Positions 1 to 5,386 of a stretch of DNA of 6,231 nt are shown one piece after another. The stretch covers positions 1 to 6,231 of the forward strand of contig QOAX01000153.1 in assembly GCA_003972865.1 (NCBI GenBank), written 5' to 3'. The notes below the pieces were generated by a model. The model saw nothing but the letters and a program-made list of their open reading frames with translations, ran no database searches and was not told the DNA's origin. Position 1 is the stretch's first letter; every line of letters starts with the position of its first letter. Position numbers and translations under genes: made by a program. The DNA comes from Verrucomicrobiota bacterium. Lineage in GTDB: Bacteria; Verrucomicrobiota; Verrucomicrobiia; Limisphaerales; UBA1096.

Positions 1-119
1 CCGATGGCAGCGATGGACTGGGCGCCGCGACTGAAAAACTGGCGGCGCGTGGGGTTGGGCTGGCAGTCGCCGGGGGAGCAATCGCAGTCGGGGGAGGCGT
101 TCGTTTTGGATTTTGACAT
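1..119 (-). CDS. N-terminus of a Tat-exported protein (partial, runs off the left edge)
   Basis: An open reading frame starts at ATG (119-117 on the minus strand) and stays open to the window edge, giving 39 codons. Residues 24-33 read TRRQFFSRGA and are followed by the hydrophobic start QSIAAI, which is a twin-arginine (Tat) signal: RR at 25-26, then Q-F-F. Tat leaders carry folded, often cofactor- or metal-containing proteins across the inner membrane. Before the RR lies an unusually long polar region with three cysteines (C12, C14, C19) among Asp, Gly and Pro. Only a weak Shine-Dalgarno (CAGG, 3 nt before the ATG) is seen. The mature domain lies outside the window, so the function cannot be told. 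In PVC bacteria such leaders precede Gfo/Idh/MocA oxidoreductases, DUF1501 proteins and sulfatases, among others. It is divergent from the oxidoreductase at 288 and may share its control region. Confidence 0.72.
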   Translation of the reverse strand, partial: MSKSKTNASPDCDCSPGDCQPNPTRRQFFSRGAQSIAAI

Positions 120-234
120 AAGCCTGATTCGTGTTTCCGTGCAAATTGGCAAAGACGGTGCAAACGGCAAATCGGTTACACCGCAAAACCTGACGAGCGC
201 GAAGCATCCCACGATTCGCCCCGGTACGCAACAG

Positions 235-263
235 TTGACAATTGAGCAGGTTCGTTGTGGCAT
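235..263 (+). promoter_or_regulatory. Candidate sigma70-type promoter for the oxidoreductase operon
   Basis: A perfect TTGACA -35 box at 235-240 is followed 17 bp later by TGGCAT (258-263), a weak -10 that matches TATAAT at three positions. Transcription would begin near 270 and leave a leader of about 18 nt containing the GAGGG ribosome binding site. The -35 and spacing are good, but the poor -10 keeps this tentative. Confidence 0.4.
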
Positions 264-272
264 TGGGCCTCC

Positions 273-277
273 GAGGG
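273..277 (+). promoter_or_regulatory. Ribosome binding site that decides the oxidoreductase start
   Basis: GAGGG lies 10 nt before ATG 288. It supports that ATG over the in-frame TTG at 255, which would add 11 residues and overlap the putative promoter. Confidence 0.6.
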
Positions 278-287
278 TTCCGGACAC

Positions 288-1337
288 ATGAAAAAATTCA
301 ACGTCGGCGTGGTTGGCTACGGGTGGGTGGCCGGCGCGCACATCGACTCGATCAACGCCACCGGCCAGGGACAGGTCACGGCGGTTTGCTCGTCGCGCAA
401 GCTCGACCCGGAGGAACTCAGCGCCAGGCACGGCGGCGAGATCCGGTGCCACACCGGCCTCAAAAAGATGCTCGCCGACCCGTCGATCGATGTGATCTCG
501 GTGTGCAGCTACCCGTATCAGCACGCCCGCCAAGTCATCGCCGCCGCCGAGGCAGGCAAACACCTGATCATCGAGAAGCCGCTCGCGCTGAACCTGAAAG
601 ATTTGCGCGCAATGCAAAAGGCGGTGGCCAAGGCCGGCGTCAAGACGTGCGTTTGTTTTGAGTGCCGCTACTCGAGCCAGTTCCTCGCCACCAAGGCGGT
701 GATCGACCGGGGGTTGCTGGGGGAAATCCACTACGGCGAGGTGGACTACTATCACGGCATCGGCCCGTGGTACGGCCAGTTCCGCTGGAACACCAAGCGC
801 AACGCCGGCGGCAGCAGCCTGCTCTCGGCCGGCTGCCACGCGCTCGACGCGCTGCTGCTCTGCATGGGCGACGCGGTTGAGAGTGTCAGCAGCTACTCCA
901 CCGGCTCAGCGAACAGGGATTTCAAAAAATACGAGTACGACAGCAGCAGCGTGACGATCCTCAGGTTCAAGGACGGCCGCGTCGGCAAGACCGCGTCGGT
1001 CATTGACTGCATCCAGCCGTACTATTTTCACACGCACCTCGTCGGGAGCGAAGGCAGTTTGCTCGACAACAAGTTTCACTCAAACAAACTCGGCGGGCCG
1101 AGCGGTCTGGACAAAAACAAGTGGAGCGAGTTGTCGATGAAACTGGTCGACTCCGGCGACGTGAGCGACCACCCGTTCCAGACCCTGTTCGAGGCGTTCT
1201 TCGCCGCCCTGGCCAAGGGCAGGGAGATGCCGCTGACCGACCTCTCCACGGCGGCCAGGACGCACGAGATCATCTTCGCCGCCGACTTGTCCGCGAAGAA
1301 AAACCGGCCGGTGAAACTTTCCGAGCTGCGTGCCTGA
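288..1337 (+). CDS. Gfo/Idh/MocA family NAD(P)-dependent oxidoreductase
   Basis: This 349-residue protein has the usual family length. The N-terminal Rossmann domain (about 1-125) begins with the dinucleotide-binding loop GVVGYGWVAG (7-16). The family's EKP motif is at 96-98, with Lys97 the expected catalytic lysine. The C-terminal alpha/beta substrate domain carries GGSSLLSAGCHALD (174-187), holding the conserved His184 and Asp187. In many relatives an Asp sits four residues before that His; here it is Ser180. Family members oxidise or reduce hydroxyl groups of sugars, cyclitols and nucleotide sugars with NAD(P). There is no signal peptide, so it should be cytoplasmic. ATG 288 is chosen because GAGGG precedes it. 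The stop overlaps the start of the downstream deacetylase by 8 bp, so the two are translationally coupled and probably share a pathway. The substrate cannot be read from the sequence. Confidence 0.93.
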   Translation: MKKFNVGVVGYGWVAGAHIDSINATGQGQVTAVCSSRKLDPEELSARHGGEIRCHTGLKKMLADPSIDVISVCSYPYQHARQVIAAAEAGKHLIIEKPLALNLKDLRAMQKAVAKAGVKTCVCFECRYSSQFLATKAVIDRGLLGEIHYGEVDYYHGIGPWYGQFRWNTKRNAGGSSLLSAGCHALDALLLCMGDAVESVSSYSTGSANRDFKKYEYDSSSVTILRFKDGRVGKTASVIDCIQPYYFHTHLVGSEGSLLDNKFHSNKLGGPSGLDKNKWSELSMKLVDSGDVSDHPFQTLFEAFFAALAKGREMPLTDLSTAARTHEIIFAADLSAKKNRPVKLSELRA

Positions 1338-2142
1338 CCCGACCGACCAACGGCGTCGAGTCGCCATCGCCATCGCCGCGCACCCGGACGACATCGAGTT
1401 CATGATGGCCGGCACGCTGCTGCTGCTCCGGCAGGCCGGTTGGGAGATTCATTGCCTCAATCTCTCGAACGGCAACTGCGGCAGCGTCCGCCTGCGCGCG
1501 GAGGAAACGGAGGCCAAGCGCCTGGCCGAGGCGCAAGAGGCGGCCGCCGTTCTCGGCGCCACATTTCATCCGCCCTTCTCCCGCGACCTCGAGATTCTCT
1601 ATGACCTCCGGCACCTACGCCGCCTGGCCTCGATCATTCGCAAGGTCAACCCGGCCATCGTGTTGACGCATTCGCCGGAGGATTACATGGAGGATCACAC
1701 CAACACCTCGCGCCTGGCGGTGACGGCCGCCTTCTCGCGCGGCATGCCCAACTTTGAGGTTTCACCCACGCGCCCGCCGGTGGACGGCGAGGTGGCGGTG
1801 TATCACGGGATGCCTCACGGCCTGCGGGACTCCCTGCGGCGGCGGATCGTGCCCGGGCTGTTCGTCGATACGACCAGTGTGCTCGAAACCAAGCGGCAGG
1901 CACTCGCCGCGCATCGTAGCCAGAAGAAATGGCTCGATGTCAGCCAGGGGTTGAACTCGTACCTGCAAACGATGGAGGAAATGTCGCTGACGCTTGGCCA
2001 GGCGTCGGGGGAGTTTCAGCACGCCGAGGGCTGGCGTCGGCACTCGCACCTTGGCTTCAGCGCTGGGGAGATCGACCCGCTTGGCCAGGCGCTTGGCCAA
2101 GCGGCCTTGGCGAACGCAGACTACGAAGACGGTCTTGGTTAA
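1330..2142 (+). CDS. PIG-L/LmbE-type zinc-dependent deacetylase
   Basis: This 270-residue protein starts at GTG 1330, inside the end of the oxidoreductase gene, with no clear Shine-Dalgarno. Translation is therefore likely coupled. The hallmark AHPDD is at 17-21, with His18 and Asp21 the expected zinc ligands and Asp20 the likely general base. The third ligand is probably His123 in EDHTNTSRL (121-129). The fold spans about 10-180, and the C-terminal part includes SQKKWLDVSQGLNSYL (197-212) and AEGWRRHSHLGF (232-243). Family members remove acetyl groups from N-acetylglucosamine-containing molecules such as GlcNAc-PI, mycothiol and bacillithiol precursors, and antibiotics. The HPDDIEF form is, as I recall, common in Planctomycetota and Verrucomicrobiota, often beside Gfo/Idh/MocA genes. 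The actual substrate is unknown; an amino-sugar derivative shared with the upstream enzyme is inferred. An LGQA-LGQA repeat sits near the C-terminus (251-258). Confidence 0.92.
   Translation: MPDPTDQRRRVAIAIAAHPDDIEFMMAGTLLLLRQAGWEIHCLNLSNGNCGSVRLRAEETEAKRLAEAQEAAAVLGATFHPPFSRDLEILYDLRHLRRLASIIRKVNPAIVLTHSPEDYMEDHTNTSRLAVTAAFSRGMPNFEVSPTRPPVDGEVAVYHGMPHGLRDSLRRRIVPGLFVDTTSVLETKRQALAAHRSQKKWLDVSQGLNSYLQTMEEMSLTLGQASGEFQHAEGWRRHSHLGFSAGEIDPLGQALGQAALANADYEDGLG
1991..2103 (+). repeat. Three copies of a 14-bp CGCTTGGCCARGCG motif inside the deacetylase gene
   Basis: CGCTTGGCCAGGCG occurs at 1991-2004 and 2078-2091. A one-base variant, CGCTTGGCCAAGCG, is at 2090-2103 and overlaps the second copy by 2 bp. 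The third copy is a perfect palindrome over its full 14 bp. All copies are in the same reading frame and encode LGQA, so a local coding duplication is the simplest reading. Confidence 0.6.
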
Positions 2143-2164
2143 GCCGCAACCACGGCTCAAGCCA
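2136..2164. terminator. Imperfect hairpin between convergent genes, possible bidirectional terminator
   Basis: AGCCG (2142-2146) pairs with CGGCT (2153-2157) around a 6-nt loop. The stem can extend outward through one mismatch and a bulged G to TGGTT/AA-CCA (2136-2140 with 2159-2164). It lies just past the deacetylase stop (2140-2142) and at the stop of the minus-strand small gene (2157-2159), where a shared terminator would be expected. There is no T-run on either side, so a classical intrinsic terminator is not proven. Confidence 0.35.
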
Positions 2165-2354
2165 CCATGTCGAGAACGCGCTTGTCGTTCTCGTTAGCCA
2201 CCTGAAGCAGTTTGGCCGCAACGGTCGACTGCTCCCGGGATCTTATACGTAGTTGCGCCGCCTCCGCCGGATCAGCCGTCAACGACTGCCTCAAGTTGCT
2301 CCAAGCCGACTGGAACAACTTCTGTGCGGAATACTGGACAGCAGCTACCTGCAT
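2157..2354 (-). CDS. Probable small hypothetical protein (65 aa), unknown family
   Basis: This minus-strand frame fills most of the gap between the deacetylase and the esterase. From ATG 2354 it gives 65 residues; an in-frame ATG at 2366 would give 69. The product looks like a real, mainly helical, soluble small protein. It starts MQVAAVQYSAQKLF, has a polar middle with DPAEAAQL (28-35), and ends ANENDKRVLDMVA (53-65). It has no Cys, no signal peptide and no membrane segment. Codon choice is plausible for a GC-rich host (many GCG, CAG, GAG, AAC codons), though AGA, ATA and CTA also appear. Against it, no Shine-Dalgarno is visible before either ATG and no family was recognised. The last helix faintly recalls the C-terminal tails of small motility or flagellar-rod proteins, an impression too weak to name it. 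It is convergent with the deacetylase and divergent from the esterase. Confidence 0.5.
   Translation of the reverse strand: MQVAAVQYSAQKLFQSAWSNLRQSLTADPAEAAQLRIRSREQSTVAAKLLQVANENDKRVLDMVA
2171..2193. repeat. 8-bp inverted repeat with a 7-nt loop
   Basis: CGAGAACG (2171-2178) and CGTTCTCG (2186-2193) form a perfect 8-bp stem around a 7-nt loop. It falls within the last codons of the probable small minus-strand gene and 28 bp past the deacetylase stop. It could act as a transcript-end stabiliser or terminator stem for the plus-strand operon. No T-run follows, so termination is not assured. Confidence 0.4.
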
Positions 2355-2440
2355 TATCACTATCATTGTCGACTTGAGCCGGAAAAACTTAAGTTTTTTT
2401 CCCGCCTTGGCTCGCGCCGGCCACCCGCTACACTGCCGCC
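2355..2440. promoter_or_regulatory. AT-rich divergent spacer with a perfect 16-bp palindrome
   Basis: This stretch lies between the probable small minus-strand gene and the esterase. It contains AAAAACTTAAGTTTTT at 2383-2398, a perfect inverted repeat with no loop, followed by two more T bases. A/T-tract palindromes like this can be protein-binding sites or intrinsically bent DNA. It stands out in a strongly GC-rich neighbourhood. The regulatory role is inferred from its position and symmetry only. Confidence 0.4.
2407..2434 (+). promoter_or_regulatory. Candidate promoter for the esterase, implying a leaderless message
   Basis: TTGGCT (2407-2412) and TACACT (2429-2434) are separated by 16 bp and each match the sigma70 consensus at four of six positions. 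The predicted transcription start, about 7 nt after the -10, falls on the GTG start codon at 2441. No Shine-Dalgarno is visible before that GTG, which fits leaderless translation. Confidence 0.33.
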
Positions 2441-3067
2441 GTGCTGGACACGGAACTGATCCCCGCCGCCGAGTCGGACTCCAAGTGGCTGATGGTGGTG
2501 CTGCACGGGTTGGGCGACAGCATGGAGGGCTTTCGCTGGCTGCCCCGCGCGCTGAACAACTCAAGGCTCAACACCCTGCTCGTCAACGCGCCAGATGACT
2601 ATCTCGGCGGTTTTTCGTGGTACGATATTTACAACAACACGGCATCCGGCGTGGAGCGCAGCCGCGGCTTGTTGTTCGACCTGCTCGACCAGCAACGTGC
2701 CGATGGCTTTGCCATGGAGCAGACGTTTCTGTTCGGTTTTTCGCAGGGCTGCCTGATGACGCTTGAAATCGGCCTGCGATATCCGCACCGCCTGGCCGGC
2801 CTGATCGGCATCAGCGGCTACGCGCACGATCCGGACAAACTCGTCGCCGAGCAATCACCGGTCGCGACGGAGCAGTCGTTCCTCATCACGCATGGCACGG
2901 CAGATCCCCTGCTGCCGCTGGCCCAGACCAAGGCGCAGATGGAGCAGTTGCAGGCCGGCGGCATTCGGATGCAGTGGGAGGTGTTCGAGAAGGAGCACAC
3001 CATCCAGGGCGAAGCCGAAGTGGCGTTGATCCAGAAGTTTGTCGGGGAACGGATGCCGCCGTCATGA
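2441..3067 (+). CDS. Carboxylesterase/phospholipase-type alpha/beta-hydrolase
   Basis: This 208-residue protein has the usual length for the Abhydrolase_2 family of cytosolic carboxylesterases, lysophospholipases and thioesterases. HGLGDS (22-27) supplies the oxyanion-hole loop. GFSQG (99-103) is the nucleophile elbow with catalytic Ser101. Asp155 in HGTADPLLPL and His186 in EKEHTI complete the triad in the expected order. There is no signal peptide, so it should be cytoplasmic. It should hydrolyse carboxylic or thioester bonds; the natural substrate cannot be told. The start is GTG 2441, with no ribosome binding site upstream and a candidate -10 box at 2429-2434. The gene stands alone on its strand. 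Its last codons meet the exporter gene head-on, with a 6-bp overlap and no room for a terminator. Confidence 0.9.
   Translation: MLDTELIPAAESDSKWLMVVLHGLGDSMEGFRWLPRALNNSRLNTLLVNAPDDYLGGFSWYDIYNNTASGVERSRGLLFDLLDQQRADGFAMEQTFLFGFSQGCLMTLEIGLRYPHRLAGLIGISGYAHDPDKLVAEQSPVATEQSFLITHGTADPLLPLAQTKAQMEQLQAGGIRMQWEVFEKEHTIQGEAEVALIQKFVGERMPPS
3062..3067. other. TCATGA palindrome holding both convergent stop codons
   Basis: The esterase ends with TGA at 3065-3067 on the plus strand, and the exporter ends with TGA at 3064-3062 on the minus strand. The palindrome TCATGA therefore supplies both stops, and each gene's stop lies within the last sense codon or stop of the other. Confidence 0.9.
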
Positions 3068-5386
3068 GCGGAAGAGCAGCCGCGCGATTGCCGGGAGCAG
3101 CAGGATGGCGAAGACCATGTTCATCAGGAACATGAACATCAGCAGGATGCCCATGTCGGCCTGAAACTGGAGCGCCGAAAAGGCCCATGTGCCCACACCA
3201 ACCGAGAGCGTCAGACCGGTAAACACCACCGCGCTGCCGACTTGAGTCATCGTGGCGTCCATCGACTCAGAAAACGAGAGCCCCCTGCGCCGCTGGGCAA
3301 TGAAGCAGCTGAACAGATAAATCCCGTAGTCCACCCCCTCGCCGACCCCCAGCGCCACCACCGGCAGTGTCGATGTCTTCAGCCCGATCTCCATCGCGTG
3401 CATCAGGCTGTGTGCCAACACGGAGACCAAAGCCAGCGGCAGCACGATGCACAACACCGCCCGGAATGAGCGGTAGCTGGCAAGGCACAGCAGCGCCACG
3501 GCGGCGTACACGTAAATCAAAATCGGAAACTGCTTCGCCTTAACAACCTCATTGGTCGCCGCCATCACGCCGGCGTTGCCGCCAGCCAGGTGGAACTGTG
3601 TTTTTTTAGTTCCGTTTTTTTTGTTGAACGCCTTCACGGCGGCGACGACGCGTCGCAACGTTTCCGCCTTGTGATCCTCGAGAAACACCATCACCGGCAG
3701 CACGCTGCCATCAAGATTGGTCAACCCGGTCGCCGTCTCCACGCGCCCGACGGCCTGTGCCAGCATGGCGCGGTTGAATGGCAGCACGCGCCACTTGAGG
3801 CTGCCCTCGCTGTAGCCGGAGTTGATCGTGCGCGCGATGCCGGCGAGGCCCATGACATTTTTCACCCCCTCGACGTTGGCCAGATGCCACTCGAATCGGT
3901 CGAGCAGTTCCATCACCCCGTAGTCCACCGAGCCGTCCTTTACCGTCTCGGTGAACGCGATGAGGATGTCCACGCCAAGATTGAAGTTGCCGGTGATCGT
4001 GGCGCTGTCGCGATTGTAGCGAGAATCGGGCCGCAACTCCGGCACGCCCTGGTGCAGGTCGCCGACCTCCACGCGCATGGCCTTCGAGAAACCAAGCCCA
4101 AACATCACCGCGCAAACGGCAACCAGCGGAACCGCGACCTTGGGACCCGACAATTGCGCGACCGCGTGCCAGATCTTGATCGTCCACACCTTGCGCCGGG
4201 CCACGCCCTCCCGGTACCCTTCGCGCGGTTTCTGGTACGACAACAGCAGCGGCAGCAGCAGCAGGTTCGTCAGGATGATCACCGCCACGCCGATGCTGGC
4301 CGCAATGGCCAGCTCGCGGATCGTCGGCACCGGGATGAGCAGGATGGTGACAAACCCGATCGTGTCGGTGATCAGCGCCACGCCTCCCGGCACAAGCAGT
4401 TGCTGGAACGCTGCGCGCGCCGACTTGAGCGGGTCGCCGCCGGCAAACAGCTCGGCGCGAAACGCCCGCACCATCTGCACGCCGTGGCTCACGCCGATCG
4501 CAAAGACGAGGAATGGCACGAGGATCGACATCGGGTCGATGCCGTAGCCGAGCAGGTTCAGCAGGCCAAGCTGCCACGCCACCGCCGCGATCGAGCAGCC
4601 AAGCGGCAGGGCCGCAAACCAAAAGGACTGCGCGTAGAGCCAAACCAGCAGCGCGGTCAGCAGCACGGTGATGCCAAAAAAGGTCACCACGTTGAGCGCC
4701 CCGTCCCGAATGTCGCCCATCACCTTGGCAAACCCGATGATATGCACGCCGACCTCAGCCGACTCATGCTCCACCCGCAACGCCTCCAGCCGCCGGGCGA
4801 CGGCAAAGTAGTCGAGCCGCTCACGGGTGTCGGGGTCGATGTCGAGCAGGTTGGCCATCACCATCGCGCCGTTGAACGAGTCGGTCACGAGCCGGCCCAT
4901 ATAGTTCGACTTGAGCACATTCTCCCGCACCCGGGCCAGATCCTCATGTGTTGGATTGGCCTGACCCACTGGAAAGTCAGCCGGGACGACATTACCCCCG
5001 GTAAAGCCATCCTCGACGACCTCGGTGAACCGGACGTTCGGCGTGAACAACGACGTGACACTCGACTGATCCACGCCCGGCATGCCGTACATCGCGCCGG
5101 TCACCGCCTCGAGTTTCTTGAAATATTCCGGCGTGAAGATGTCCCCCTCTCTCGCCATCAGCGCCACCATCACGCGGTTGGCGCCGCCGAACTGCGACTG
5201 ATATTTTGTGAACGTCTTGATGTAGGGGTGCCCATGTGGAAGTTGCTTCTCGAAGCCGGCGTCAATTCGTGTCTGCGTGGCAAACCCAAACAACACCACC
5301 GTGGCCAGCAGAAAAATGACCAGCATCAGTTTGCGACGACCGAACACCCACTGCTCCACCCAAGCCGCGAATCCGGTGCCGCTCAT
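3062..5386 (-). CDS. RND/MMPL superfamily exporter, 12 transmembrane segments
   Basis: This 774-residue inner-membrane protein has the duplicated RND plan. TM1 is at about 20-36, a periplasmic domain at 37-230, and TM2-TM6 at about 231-383. TM7 is at about 415-433, a second periplasmic domain at 434-618, and TM8-TM12 at about 619-768. TM10 carries GVGEGVDYGIYLF (680-692), matching the MMPL proton-relay motif with Asp686 and Tyr687. The equivalent place in the first half reads FAIGVSHGVQMV (295-306), with Ser-His instead of Asp-Tyr. Such proteins use the proton gradient to move lipids or other hydrophobic molecules; the cargo here is unknown. ATG 5386 is supported by GGAGG 7 nt upstream. The start overlaps the stop of the upstream propeller gene (ATGA), so they are coupled. 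Related two-gene units are known to me from proteobacteria, and the hopanoid transporter HpnN is a distant relative. Confidence 0.93.
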   Translation of the reverse strand: MSGTGFAAWVEQWVFGRRKLMLVIFLLATVVLFGFATQTRIDAGFEKQLPHGHPYIKTFTKYQSQFGGANRVMVALMAREGDIFTPEYFKKLEAVTGAMYGMPGVDQSSVTSLFTPNVRFTEVVEDGFTGGNVVPADFPVGQANPTHEDLARVRENVLKSNYMGRLVTDSFNGAMVMANLLDIDPDTRERLDYFAVARRLEALRVEHESAEVGVHIIGFAKVMGDIRDGALNVVTFFGITVLLTALLVWLYAQSFWFAALPLGCSIAAVAWQLGLLNLLGYGIDPMSILVPFLVFAIGVSHGVQMVRAFRAELFAGGDPLKSARAAFQQLLVPGGVALITDTIGFVTILLIPVPTIRELAIAASIGVAVIILTNLLLLPLLLSYQKPREGYREGVARRKVWTIKIWHAVAQLSGPKVAVPLVAVCAVMFGLGFSKAMRVEVGDLHQGVPELRPDSRYNRDSATITGNFNLGVDILIAFTETVKDGSVDYGVMELLDRFEWHLANVEGVKNVMGLAGIARTINSGYSEGSLKWRVLPFNRAMLAQAVGRVETATGLTNLDGSVLPVMVFLEDHKAETLRRVVAAVKAFNKKNGTKKTQFHLAGGNAGVMAATNEVVKAKQFPILIYVYAAVALLCLASYRSFRAVLCIVLPLALVSVLAHSLMHAMEIGLKTSTLPVVALGVGEGVDYGIYLFSCFIAQRRRGLSFSESMDATMTQVGSAVVFTGLTLSVGVGTWAFSALQFQADMGILLMFMFLMNMVFAILLLPAIARLLFRS

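Larger units (their letters stand above)
120..287. promoter_or_regulatory. Divergent intergenic control region
   Basis: This spacer separates the Tat-leader gene (minus) from the oxidoreductase operon (plus), so promoters for both should lie here. It is clearly less GC-rich than the flanking genes. It contains two near-identical direct repeats: GTGCAAA-TT-GGCAAA at 139-153 and GTGCAAA-C-GGCAAA at 158-171. Their starts are 19 bp apart, close to two helical turns, as regulator half-sites often are. A short inverted repeat, CGGTG (156-160) with CACCG (179-183), overlaps the second copy. No convincing -10/-35 pair was found for the minus-strand gene. The regulatory role is inferred. Confidence 0.45.

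Noticed and set aside
255..287. TTG at 255 as the start of the oxidoreductase
   Set aside because: It would add 11 residues before the conserved MKKFNVGVVGYG start, lacks a ribosome binding site, and lies within the candidate promoter. ATG 288 has GAGGG at a good distance.
4..291. A 95-codon plus-strand frame at the left edge
   Set aside because: It runs antisense to the Tat-leader gene and then through the intergenic region, and its protein has no recognisable features. The minus-strand RRQFF leader explains the coding signal better.
1762..2160. Minus-strand frame of 132 codons opposite the deacetylase
   Set aside because: It is antisense to a gene with full PIG-L motifs. Its product is a low-information mix rich in Arg, Leu and His.
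2212..2598. Plus-strand frames (2212-2598, 2253-2459) across the gap before the esterase
   Set aside because: They overlap the esterase in another frame or oppose the small minus-strand gene, and their composition is not protein-like at the 3' end. The esterase frame from GTG 2441 has clear catalytic motifs.
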